64,000 nt of DNA from Carnegiea gigantea (Eukaryota; Streptophyta; Magnoliopsida; Caryophyllales; Cactaceae). The stretch lies in contig JAKOGI010000328.1 of assembly GCA_029747015.1 (NCBI GenBank), forward strand, positions 644,566 to 708,565, given 5' to 3'. The notes under the pieces are model-generated. The model searched no databases. It worked only from the letters and a program-made list of their open reading frames with translations, and had not been told where the DNA came from. Position numbers and translations under genes: made by a program. This document shows positions 24,446 to 46,528 of the stretch, piece after piece (positions within the stretch are counted from its first letter, which is position 1; every line of letters begins with the position of its first letter).

Positions 24446-27400
24446 TTATACTGTGACCGTAAACAGACACATCTTGAGTACAATAGCCAAAGCTACCTGC
24501 AAGACGAATATGGCTGCCACAATCAGGACCCACCTTTCGCCGGCTGATGTGATATGAGCTTTGAGATTGATCGCTACAAAAGATGCAGACATAAACCCTG
24601 CCACAGCGGCAACAATCCATCTGACTATTTCCAAGGGCACAACCGATAAACACTGCATCGACGGTTGTTGTAGGTTAGAATAATGATACTAAGTAGAAAT
24701 AACAAATACGAAAACGAGTTTTGTGCATTGTTGCCGCTACTACTAAATCAATAGGACTTTGGATTATGAAACCAGCCCCTTCTCCCAAAAAAAGGGGCGA
24801 AAAAGAACAATGGTCACATTAGTAGCCCATTTTTGGCTGCAAAGAACCACAAACATACACGACTTGCAGTAATCAATAAGATTGGTGGATTTATACAACT
24901 GAACTACGTGCCTGTTTTCCTTTTTTCCTTCTGTTTTTTTGGGTTTTTTTGGGAGGGGGGTGGTTTGTTTGGGGGAGGGGTAGCTTATCTGGAGCCCCCC
25001 TCATTCAGGGCAATATCAATGTATCATAGTGAAGGACGCGCCCAGTGAAGTATGGATCCCCCGCCTCCTTAAGAGAAAGAGGTGGGTCAAATGCCACCCT
25101 CTTCGGTAGTTATCTACCCATATGCTATTTCTTCTGGAGACTGAAGTTGCAAACCAGATGTTCATGATAAGCCGACGTTTACCAATTACAAGTATCTCTA
25201 CAGTGCAATGTGATCGGTCTAACATATACTTGAAGAACTCATTATTTTCCAGTCACTGGAGTTGGACAGCGAGACAAGGAAATGCAAAAAGAGCTCACCA
25301 TTGCAGGAATGAAGACGAACAAGGAGTAGCCGTACAAGCAAAAAAGTTGGACGAGGCCAGATGGCGCTGAGAAGTACTTCAGGATGAAGTAAAGACAAAC
25401 AGGAATTAGGATCACATAACCATAGAACAAACCAGCTGACCAAGTCATCAGGCTTATGTCGTAATTCCATTCTTTGTTTTTTAGCTTGTGTGCCACATAT
25501 GTAACAATTGTGCCCATAGATGCAGCTATGAAAATTAAAGTAGTGCATATCCAAAATGGCCCATACCTGCTTTAATTCAACCACAAATCATTGCTATTAA
25601 TAAAAAACTATCAGATGATTTGCATAGAACAGATGCAGGGTAAGTCATGACCCGAATCCAATGAAGCAGGAATTTATACAATTTGAAAAAAATACTCAGA
25701 AGTATCTCTGTATGACTCATAGCATATCAAACAAAGGAAACCTAATGACCGTTCAATTACATAATAGAAGAGAAAAACAGAAGTTAAATGATTCCGCATC
25801 AATTAAATGACTGTAAACAGAGAATACAATGCACACACACACGCAAATGACACATGAATCCAATTTATTACATGATGCAGCATACGTGAACGGAAAATAC
25901 AAGGTGCATGCTAGCACTTGCACTTGCATGCTATTATATCACTGTCTAAAACTTCAACTGCAGTCATTTTCACACAGTAAAACAGGGATTGGTCTTCAAT
26001 GCATCGAATGACACTACAAGCTGATAAGCAATCGCCGAAGTTGCCAAAAGTACTTTAACAAGAATTTGGCCATAGGTCCCGCCCTGAAACTCCATCTCTC
26101 CCACAAGAAATACTCTAAATCGTCCCCAAATTCAGTGATCCATGGTATTATAGCAGGGAAAATTGAACAACAGCAATACTGCTTTTACCCCACCCATCTC
26201 CCCTGTTTGATTCTTCTAATTAGTAACTTAAGTTCTCATAGAACAGAAAGACTCGTCAAATTTCATCAAAGGCAAGTGAATTTTGAGCTAGCACTATTTA
26301 CAAAATACATGGGATATCACGTGCCCTAACTTATACTCTTATACAATACACATTTTGACATGTTGGACGGAGATTACCACCCATTGAACTTACAAATCTG
26401 GGTTGTTAGATATCATCTCTGCAAAACTTCCTTTCCATGGAAACAGTGACTCTTTAATCCTCTCCAACACATCAGATGTATCAACATCAAAGTATGGCTT
26501 GTAGGCAGCAACACTAAAGACCTTAAACCAACTGCTTGGTTGTGGTTCATCAGAACCAGTACTGGGTTTTGAGAATGTATCTGAGACATGAAGGAAGCAA
26601 ATAAGTTATCACTAGAAAGAAACCATGACAAAAAAATGCCTATTCCTTTTTTTTCTTTGGGAAAGAAAAAAAGGCCTTCCTCAGTTCAAGTACATGAATA
26701 GGTATTGGTTACCCATGCCATACACTTTAGCACAAAAAGGAAAGGAACACAAAGAACAAACCTACAAAGATTTCCCATCGGACAAAATGGTAGGGAAGGG
26801 GTCTGGGGGCCAATGTAGGAAATACAGAAGGCAGGCTGCAGTTAACAGTGATCAGACTATTTGATTGTAAATTCCAAACTAAAATCAGGGCACCTAAAAA
26901 TACTTCAGACCCGGAATACAGATAATTACACGCAATACTTATTTCTATTCGGATAAAAGCACACCCCGCTGGTAGTCAAGGACTGATGTTTTGCATATTG
27001 GAAATCTGAAACACTCAAAAATAGCCATATGATGCTTTTAACACTATCAAAGGTTGACAATTTTGAACAACAAATCAGACCAAAAAATGCATAAAGTATG
27101 GGGCAATCTACTAAAAATCCCTACCCTAAAAGAGCATTGCCCACTGTGTCCTTTACTTATCAGCCATCTTACTTTATCAATTCATGCAGCTGAACCTCTC
27201 ACATCACCTTTTTTTTTTGGGGTTTGGGGGGGGGGGGGGGGGTTGTCAAATTAAGATAATAAACATAACGCCTGTCATTGACCTCCAATTGTGCCCTCCT
27301 CTATAAGTAACAAGGCAGAAAGAAATGCTGAGGAACAATAGCAATATGAGCATGGACAGGAGCAGCTGGGTTGTGGAAGACTGTTCACTACAGGAAAAAG

Positions 27401-28056
27401 TCATGATTAAGGGCAGGTGAGTACAGGCATGAACAAGCTTAAACAACTCAGGACAGGAAAAGACAAGTCGGAGTAAACCCATCAAGAGTTTAAATAAAGA
27501 ACGATAACGCAATGGTTGATCATGATAATTCAACGTCATTCTGAATACTGAAAACCAAAAACCCTGAATTCACGAATTCACTCATCCAATTACCGCCAAT
27601 CGGTCAAAATCACACTCGTATCATTCTGAAATCTTCAATACATTTTGGATGAAACAAACCATGGAACTATTAATCTTAAAAAGGGGTTTCAACGTACCAT
27701 CGGCATCTCGAGGAGGGCGCGAAGCACCAGCGATCTTCCCTTGCGTCTCAGATGGCGGAAATGTCCGAAGATTCGATTCTACCCGCAAAAACAAACGCAC
27801 AAACAGAGTGAAAGCTGAAACCTGAAAAAATCAAATCAAAAATCGAGGAGAATGGGACGAGAAATTACCGGCAAATTTGACGGGCACATTGCCTGAATCT
27901 GTAACTGCCTGCGAAGAACAATAAGTGCGGGAAATCAAATGAGAATTGAGAGGTGATAATGGCGGATTATCAGATTGATAATTGAAGGGAAGAAATTACA
28001 GGGACGGATCCTGAGACTTTCTGGTTGTCAATGGAGGTGTAATTGCTGGACATCAT
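24446..28056 (-). CDS. Yip1-domain integral membrane protein (YIPF1/2-like), intact
   Basis: Yip1-family proteins sit in Golgi/ER membranes, bind prenylated Rab GTPases and act in vesicle traffic. Minus-strand exons, all GT-AG and in phase, are 28056-28000, 27908-27869, 27778-27698, 26580-26394, 25566-25299 and 24652-24446, giving 279 residues. The N-terminal third (MMSSNYTSID..., then SETQGKIAG) is hydrophilic and cytosolic-like. The Yip1 domain follows the WFKVFSVAAYKPYFDVDT segment. About five hydrophobic spans occupy residues 123-148, 160-183, 192-211, 219-241 and 250-275, including EWNYDISLMTWSAG and IVRWIVAAVAGFMSASFVAI, ending KMCLFTVTV. No lesion is seen. The gene is divergent from the Miro gene, 1.9 kb away. 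Fourth and fifth introns are the longest; the fourth carries two homopolymer composites or G-rich tracts. Confidence 0.93.
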
Positions 28057-29953
28057 CTTTGCTTAATTTCGTGTGTATATAATAACGTCAGAGAAGGCTT
28101 GAATTTGATCACCAGCTTCACTCGTTGCCGTTGGTGGTGGTGCCCTTGGGCTTTCAACACTTAACCCCACTCACAAATCATCGTTGAACGAGTGTTGGGT
28201 ATGCGAAAAAAGGATTTTTGAGCGTCGCTTGGGAGTAAATTGGCACTTTTTAATGATATGAAGATTTTGAAATAGGAATAAGTATGCTGTTCGTTGAATT
28301 TTGATGAAGTTAAAGTTTTCATTTGGTTTGTCTTAAGTTTTTTTTTTCAGATTATTAGTTGAAAAAATCTCATAAAAATACCACTAGGTATCGGAAAAAA
28401 AAAAGCTAAAAGCCTGAAAGGTAAAATTACATCTACTAATGAAAGGACGAAGAGCTCTAAACACTAAACAGCAAAGTAACCAATAGTTGATTACTAATCT
28501 ACCACTCTAATAAGCTAAACTTAATCATCACATGAACTCAATGAACCCTTGAAAAGATCATCAAGATTGCTTGTCCATTTTCTTCCTCAAACTCCTCGTA
28601 ATTCTTTTGATAGTTGGAGTCTTATCCCCTACGATACAAACACCTAACTATCTGCCTACCTCTAAACTTTCTCGAGCAACTTCCGTAGGGGTAGGGGAGT
28701 CATATTTGATAGACCCTTGTTTCTGTTCTTCAGTATTAGAAATCTTTTCAGTAGTGGGCGAGATAGGTTGCCTACGGCTAACGGAATGCGTAGGCTCCTC
28801 AATGCCATTTGTAGAAGAATGGCTCACAACACAATTCCTGTAAGACTTTTTCTGAGTAGTCAATTTGTCAATATAAATAGGGTGAGTCTTTGCAATTCTT
28901 ATAGGCATGAAAATCATTCTGCTAGTTTCACAGCAAGTTTCTTGATCACCTTCTGAATTAACCTTTTTCAAAACGATATTGCTATACATTCTCCAGGCCA
29001 TCTGCTGTCTTGTTAGTTTGGGTATTCTCCAAACCATGACCAGCCGCATTATGTGACTTAAGTGTAACATTGGCCTCATCCAAGTCATTCCTTATAAGAG
29101 AAATGTCAACATCAAGCTTACGTGTTGGAACCCACTTTCACTTTGCATGATTCTTATTTTTATATTGGTCGATTTTCACTAGATTGTCTTAAGCTTTTAT
29201 ATTGATCGATTTTCATACTTGATTTTTTCATCTTACTAATATGATTAAGAATATTATTACGTTCCATTCAAAAAATGTAAAATCATAAATAACAAATTGG
29301 CGTGAAATCAATCCATAATTATGAAAAGTGTGTATCAATTATCTGTCTTAATTTTTAACTACTAAAGCCTGACGAATTATCATCAGAAATACGTATTCAA
29401 ACTCTGTTTACATAAACTTTTACGTCTAATTTACATAAAAAATAAAGTATAACTATCACAAAAAATGACAAATAATTTTTCTCAAGATAAAGTCTATTTT
29501 CATTAAAATTAAGGCCAATAAATTTCATCAATCTGAATAAAGCCGAAATCAATTTTCATTATCATGATTTTCAAGAGTCCATACTGTAGTCAAATTTTTA
29601 AGAGCCCTCTTCCTGCGTTAACATGATTTAAACGTTGCGCTTACACTACAGGACAAGATTGTGTGACTGTCTTGTGTGTGAAGCGTAATGCCAAAGGCCA
29701 CGCTTTTTTTCCAAGTCTTCATCGATCAAAACTGGGGTTCACTGCTTCCATCATCTTCTACTTCCCCATACAAATCCCTCAGCTTCCAACTTCACTAGTT
29801 GCTATCCAGAATCTTACTTTCACATTCCCCAATCTCTCTGCTTTTCAACCTCGATTAATTAAGCCTGAATTTGATTCCTAGAGCTGTAAATCAAAGTCTG
29901 AAGTTCGTTGAATTGGTTTGTTTGTCTGTTTGTTCTCAGTAAATTTGAATTGA
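28057..29953. other. Divergent intergenic region with a coding-like minus-strand relic
   Basis: It contains both promoters of the divergent Yip1 and Miro genes. Between about 28571 and 29088 the minus strand has an open stretch (146 codons, 29088-28648) plus further coding-like text with stops, ending near 28573 with TRSLRKKMDKQS. I do not recognise the family; it could be a gag-like or domesticated-gene remnant. Confidence 0.35.
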
Positions 29954-39812
<9,859 letters not shown>

Positions 39813-40625
39813 GTCCAGAATTGCAGTCTTATACCATTTGGATTCCATTGTGGTGATTTGTCATTATTCAAGATTCCCATTAGAGCTTCTGGGTCCTGTA
39901 TTTTTGCTGCCAATTTTTTTCCGTCTCTGGTAGTGTATAGCAATTTGTTTAGTGGTCATATGCACATTTTGTGCAATAGCAGTTTTGCCCACATTTTTTG
40001 TTTATACATTTTCTTAAATTGATCAGCTGCATTTACCATCTGTAGTCACAGTTCTATCCTGCTTTTTGGAGAAATCTTCTCCAGCTTCTGTGAGTTGGGC
40101 TTTTCATTGTCAGAAGAAAGGATCAAACGATGAACCATATCCTGCCCACTGTTTCTGCACATGATCTTCAAGCCTTCCGAGTGATTCCACCCTGCGGTCC
40201 TGGCCCCTTGTTTTGGTGAATGTTTTTTTTTTTTTTTGGGGGGGGGGGGTAGAATTTATCATGCCATTTTCAATTGAATTATGTTGTCCTTTTATCTCAT
40301 CTCATCGACCGATGGAATTCTCAAATAAACTGTAACTGTGATGGAAACAACTACCAAGGCAACTGTGTTTGAGAGCAGTATTAACGAGGCAATAACAGCC
40401 TCATATCAAGTCGATGTTAGTTGTGAAGCCCAAGGGTCAGTAGATAATAGTATAAGCAACAAATAGTGTAAATAGGGAGGAATGTCTGGTATGCAAAAGT
40501 GGTCCAATAATTCCACTAGATATTTAGCCAAAAAATACACAACATTCAGCAAAGCAAACGAAGGTTTGGTTATGCCTGCGTCTCCATGACTGTGAAGAAG
40601 CAGCCGGCATCCCAACCAATCGCAG
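39813..40625. other. 3' flank of Miro
   Basis: It contains the likely 3' UTR and a T-run/G-run composite at 40223-40249. No additional gene is seen before the duplicated Miro segment. Confidence 0.45.
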
Positions 40626-42838
40626 ACATAATGCCTTTTTGGCAAGGGAGCAAGAAGTCCCCTAGTTTTTGGAGAGAGATTTGAAGATAAAGTTACGAAG
40701 CTGCTTTCTGACGAAGGATCTTTAGTGACTCGTGACATAGCAATATTCGTGTATGACAGGTTAGTAAGATTTATTTTGTGACTCGTGGTTGCATGTATGA
40801 CCATTATTGTTTGTTGTCAGTTGTTGATTTGTGTATGGTAACTGACTAATTTTCTAATTCATGGAAAATCTTCTTCTGCATCAATAGTAGAATTCTTACT
40901 GACTGAAGAAGTAATTCAGAGTTATCCATTCATGGCATTTTCTGGATTGTTTGTCTGGGAGAAAAAAAAAAAAAGAACTTTTGATGGTTTTGGGAATATC
41001 TATTGTGTGCATCAGAAGAGAACAGGATTAGGGCTGTATAATTTTGGGATTATGAGGACTTCTTTGTCACAGGTTGTTGGTAGTCTTTTATGAACTGTAA
41101 CTAGTGTCTTTATAGGATGTTTACTTGGCGTTAGCGCCTTTTTGTTTCATTGACTTAATTCTTTCTTGTCAAAAAAGGGTTTTCATTTGCGCGTGTAGGC
41201 ACAAAGGGTGATATGGTGGATTTGAACCCCGGTCGCTTGTACCAATTCGTACTAACTTCACCTATAATTCTAAGACCCACTGAATATTGTCTTCTTAATC
41301 TCAATATGAACTTGACAAGGCTACATTTGTTTCCCCATTCCAATCCTCCCCCCCCCCCCCCCCAAAAAAAAAAAAAAAAAAATGGGTGTCCTGTTAAACT
41401 AGGTTGCTGATAGAACTGAACTGGATATTATTGAATAATCATCCATTGTATTATTGGAGATGAAGTATTACATGTCAATGGCAATCTTTGGTACCTTCCA
41501 GATAAACTCTACCCTACCCAATAACTTGACCATCGTAACACTTTTATTTTTTGCATGTTGTATAGGTCCCAACAGATTTGCCCACGTCGTGGTCTCTGGG
41601 CATCTGAGTGCGCAACTAGTTGTGTGGAAAGTAGAAGAATGTCAGATTTTTGTTTCATCATGCTCGTCTTGATGTATTGGGAAGGGGGACTCTCATGAAT
41701 ATTGATTTGAGTGATCAACTGTTTTCTTTGTATCTGCTTCAGCCCATCCTGCTGCCCCTAGTCATTCAAGGCTATCTCCACTGGTTATTTGCGCCATTAT
41801 GCTAGTATATGTGTCATCTCGTCAGATTTTTTTGTAGGAGGAATTGTTTGATAGTTTGGAGTCTCGGGATCCTACAGTTAAGTTAGGTTTGACTTTTGCT
41901 ATTTTAGCTCTGGTTTCAAAATTCAAAGTCATTAATCACTACTGGAGTTTGTTGCCTGTGGATGAAGAACCTGAGATGCAATGCTCCTGTGCGAATTCTA
42001 GCACTATTGTCTTTTTGCTTGCGTTTTGCATTTCATACCCATCATCTATGGCTAGAAAAATGTTTGGAGTGTAGGATTTTATTTTATGGTCGATAGCTAT
42101 GAATCTTTTGGAAGTGGTCCAGATTTTCTCTTCATTTACCAAGATATTTACCACCTATATGCTTCTGTTGTGAGCTATGACCCTGATCTGACATTTTCCT
42201 CATTTTGTAGCCTTTTGAAATAAACTTTTTTCAAAAAATTCATATAGTGGGTCTTGTCAAATTTATTGCTTGAACAGCTTATTAAACTGTAAATACTTAT
42301 TGTGCACATGAATTTCTACCAGAAAATTAACAAATTCTTTTATGTGGTCTTACTTCCTTGCAGTATCATAGTGTAAATAGACTCCAACATTTTCCAGTTA
42401 GCTACTAGTCTTTGGCTGCATTAAGCACACTGAAGCATCTGTGAGTCTCTTCCCAGTTATAATGAATCATCATGGAAAAAGATAGTTGAGTTGCTTATGG
42501 AGGTTGCTGGCCATTGGGAATATACTGGGTATGAGGTGCCTTCCGTTACTATAGCGGCTCAAGATGATCTGGATCCATATCTCATGGCAATCCATGATTC
42601 TACTCGGGTATTATTCATTCTATTTGATGTGCTTGACACTTAATTGTTTATAATGTAAGTGTGTCAATTGTTCCTCCTTTCCTTTTTGGCCCCTTTTTTG
42701 GGTTTTAGCTCGATTATTGTACAGTGTACATATGTCAGTTGTTTAGAGTTTGATGTTCATAGTTTGCTTCATAGCTCGACCTTTTCTTCTCTCCATGCAT
42801 TCACTTTTATACATGGAGGCAACTGATTGATGTAAGTT
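40626..42838 (+). pseudogene. Partial tandem duplicate of Miro (exons 11-12 with introns)
   Basis: This block parallels 36078-38646 of the Miro gene in order, including the intron. It keeps a damaged exon 11 (40655-40760: frame lost near GAGAGATTTGAAG, acceptor GGCAG changed to GGCAAG), the SINE-like insertion, the C-run/A-run tract and a still open exon 12 (about 42460-42608, reading ESSWKKIVELLMEVAGHWE). Exon 12 of the copy has ESSWK, the usual Miro sequence, where the complete gene has ELAWR. So the copy preserves an older state there or derives from another Miro gene. No exons 1-10, 13 or 14 accompany it. Confidence 0.88.
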
Positions 42839-44038
42839 GGGGACAAAAGAATCAACTTTTAGTTGGAGCAATGGTCTTCTATATGGCAGGCTAGAGCCTG
42901 TTACATAGAAAAACCCCTAAACTCTCAAAGAACCTATGGACAACAAACAAATAAATGTAAAAGAGTCTCCCAATCACCCAGGCGTACCATTTAAATCCCT
43001 GCAAGGAGAATTCTCACAACATCACAATAACCAAATTCATGACTCAACTAATTAGCCGTTGATCTGTCATTTGTGACAGTGATTAAAACATTGAACTTCA
43101 GCCAAAGAACCCTGTCTCATTAAGGACATTCAATAAGCATCAATTTGGTTCCAGGATCACTTTGAAGGAAAAAGATATGGGATCCTTTCTTTTCTCATTT
43201 ACGAGTTCATCACGTCTAAGATCTACACAAAGCATGAATAAGCGATCATTAACCATGGTAGTCAGAGCAAAATTTCTCTTCAGCACCCTGGAAATCTATA
43301 ACAGTTTGCAATAATCTTTTAGGAAGATCAGTAAACTTATATTGAAATAGAATGATTTTGTAAAACATAAATAGATGCTTTCAAATGGCAGATCTACAAG
43401 GCAGTCTAAAAGCTTATCATCCATAGGAAATTCCAAATTCTAAATGACATTCCTTGTGGTTGCTAAAGTATTGTGTAGCTTCACAAAGGATTGAGTTGAG
43501 ATTCGTGACAAACTGACAATTCCATCTTTGATCTTCTTCCGATCTTCCTTAGTTCGAGACTTTCAAGAGCCAATCGCATTGCATACACTATTGTTGGCAC
43601 AAAGGGGTAAACTCATCATTCGGCCGTACACTAGTGATGTAAAGAATGGATTCCTTTGGTAAAGGAAACACCCGAACATGATTTTCTAGGAACTTGGGCT
43701 TGTTGATCCGGACCGAAATACTCTTTTTTAAATTCTAAATACCCTTTTTAATTTTTAGACCCAAAAGCTCTTTATTAAACATAACCCATATATTTTTCAT
43801 TTCTTTCACTTATCTTTTTACAGTCAGCATATATTTGATATATGAGCCCCATAAGGGTAGCCACTAGCCAGCACTACACGTTTATGGACGGTTAAATCAA
43901 AAGAAGGGCCAAGATTTTGTTAATCCTGAATCAACGGCCCCTACGAGGTCACAGACCATATTTATAAATTTTGCCGCCGCCTTCCCCTAAAAACCAGTTT
44001 CACACACTCAGCATTACTTTGCATCCCTAGGGACGGAC
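42839..44038. other. Intergenic DNA with faint coding-like relic
   Basis: On the minus strand around 43560-43380 a frame reads KKIKDGIVSLSRISTQSF with nearby stops; the family is not recognised. The F-box promoter is at the right end. Confidence 0.35.
43960..43969 (+). promoter_or_regulatory. TATA-like box of the F-box gene
   Basis: ATTTATAAAT lies about 70 bp before the ATG at 44039, a distance that allows a short 5' UTR. Confidence 0.45.
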
Positions 44039-45585
44039 ATGGCTGCAATTGAACTAATTGCCGAGGAGGACAGCAAACTGAGTTGCGGATCAAGTGTTGA
44101 CAGGATCAGCCCTCTTCCTCCAGAGATTAAGGATCGCATTGCACACTTCCTACCTCTCCAAGATGCGATTAAGGCCAGTTCACTATCAATCCATTGGAGA
44201 CATCACTGGCTTCATCGTCGCGATCTCGTGCTCGATCAATCCTTCTTTTATGCCTGGGCAAAATTCAGAAGTACGACACTCTCAGAAGCTGGAGCTCATG
44301 AATACTTGAATATAGTCTGCAGTGTTCTCCGCTGCCATATTGGCTCTATTCGAAAGTTCGTGCTTTACGTTCCTGATTGGCTAGGCATAGATTTTGACTT
44401 CATTACTCCCTGGATTCAAATTCTTTCTGATAAATCTGTCCAGGAATTTTGTCTGATTCAAGAGCTCCATGCGTATCACATGGAGTTTCCTTGGTATATG
44501 TTTTCTTGTGTGAGATTCGATCATTTGACTCACTTAGCACTCATTAACTTCAGGTTTCCATACGATCTTCGTCTTCCATGGGACTTTCCATCCCTTATCA
44601 GCCTACAACTGCATGTGCATATTCATGTAGCACTCTGCGACTGGCAGCCTGACTCATTCAAACTTTTAATTTCCAAGTGCCCACTACTTGAGACCCTCGA
44701 TTTGAAGGTGGGTCAAGCGCAAAGTAGTCTAAGCATTCAAGCTCCAAAGCTCCAGAACTTATGTCTTTATGGCCGCTTTTCAAGGTTGTGTTTGGAAGAA
44801 ACCGAACAAGTTAAAACATTGTCACTTCAAGCTTCACTTGATGATAGTCATGATACATGGATGGAGTTTTTCAATTGCTTGCCCCAACTTGAGAAGCTCA
44901 TTCTTGGGAACACATTTTGGGAGGTCAGGAAAATTCAACTTAAATTTTGAGTGAATCTGATCAGCTCAACTTTCAGTGTTGTCATCCAGTTATTTTTGAC
45001 ACTGACATGTCTTTTTTTTTTTTTTAATCGAAGATTTTGGACACGAAATGGCTTCGGGAAGCTGGACGTGCTCACCCCGAAAGAATTGAACTTCCTATTG
45101 AATTGAGACAATTGAAACATCTTATACTTCATACGGTACCACTTTATTCTCGATTCGAGGTTTCTTTCATGCTTAGCTTGCTTCGGATAGCCCCCGAGTT
45201 GCAAAAACTGGAAATCAATGTGAGTACATTTGATTTCAGTTTAAAATGAAATTGTTCCATGAAAACGAACGTGCTCTGCTTCTAATAACAATGAATGTGA
45301 TGTAACATTTAGGTTGAATATCTAATATTCGATGATAATATGATGGTCGACCAAGATTGCTATCTTTGCCATCTCAAATTTGCAAAACTCAGCTGTAGCA
45401 TGCGTTCTTCAAGGATTTTGTTACCACTTGGGAAGTTGATATTAGCATCCTCTCCGGTTCTCGAGGCATTGAGTTTTGAGGCCGAAGTGCCAGTGGATGA
45501 AGTCCTCAATATAGAACAGGAGGTGTCACGATATTATCGAGCTTCAGCTAACGTGAAGATTACTGTCAAATATAGGAAAGCATGA
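44039..45585 (+). CDS. F-box protein with LRR/FBD-like C-terminus
   Basis: F-box proteins of this plant group are substrate receptors of SCF ubiquitin ligases; the substrate is unknown. Exons are 44039-44923, 45034-45219 and 45313-45585, phase 0 at each junction, giving 447 residues. The F-box is at about residues 24-57 (PLPPEIKDRIAHFLPLQDAI...WRHHW). It is followed by irregular leucine-rich repeats such as FDHLTHLALINF, FPSLISLQLHV, CPLLETLDL and LPQLEKLILG. The end contains ELRQLKHLILHTVPL, LLRIAPELQKLEI and a short terminal segment SSPVLEALSFEAEV...ANVKITVKYRK, as in F-box/FBD/LRR proteins. The reading frame is intact. It is not part of the conserved gene set recalled for this neighbourhood, and such genes move and duplicate often. 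Confidence 0.88.
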
Positions 45586-46528
45586 TGATAAATGTTGGGA
45601 TGACTTTGTGTTAGATTATAATAAGTTCATGCTTTGTATTTTGTCAAAAAAATAGTTAAATTATGACTTTGTGCTATTAGTACCTTTCTTTATTGTTTCC
45701 GAATTCTTTTATGTTGCCTAGATTAATTCATTCTTCCAACCAAACATGCATACTGCTGGGCTTTTTTATACACAGTTCTATGGAAAATCTCGCCGCCTTA
45801 ATGTTGCTTTCTTTTGTCATGTTTCACTTTGAAGCATAATGATGACAGATTCACAATTAGCTAAGGTTGGTACATGAGAAAAGCATTTCAGGCACGTGAG
45901 AGGGATGTGTTCAATCATCTGTGTTTAAATTTCTTTTGAAGGTTGATAGACTAATAGAAAATTGAGAGTAATCACCACATTAGAGCACATGACCATTCTG
46001 TTTAGTGTGTAGTTTGTGCTCTACTTAGGTTTTCTGGTCCTCATGTACTGTTACAGAATGTGTTGCAATTGAAATATAAACTACAAAATGACAATGTTCT
46101 TGTTTGTTGGCTATAATTTGAAGTCTGAAACCCATTTGTGCCACACCATAAGTATCATGCTCAGATCAAACCTATGCTTGAAAGGATTGCGATAAAATAA
46201 TGAAACATTGAGCCCTTTTCAGCTTTCAGCTTAAACCTGTTAACACCAAAAAAGGGAAAAGGGATTGAAGTTGGTTTGCTAGTTAGCCAAGTAGCTGCGG
46301 AAGGCCAGAATACATTCCAGGATAGATATCAATTTGCATAGTTTAGTTTGCCTTCTGAATATTTTGATAATCCTTTTCCCTTTCCAAAATCACGTGCAAC
46401 TAGCAATATGGTATGGCCGTAAATAGGGCAGAGGATTCCCTTGAATTTCAAATTAGGACACTGAGGATGCATTTAGACCCAAGATCTCCAAACAGCACAT
46501 ACATTGGTATGATAACGGTAATCAGCGC
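45586..46528. other. Convergent 3' region of F-box and cyclin genes
   Basis: It probably holds both 3' UTRs. No further gene or repeat is recognised. Confidence 0.45.

Noticed and set aside
40406..40804. 132-codon minus-strand frame as a gene
   Set aside because: It is antisense to the duplicated Miro exon 11 and has no family match.
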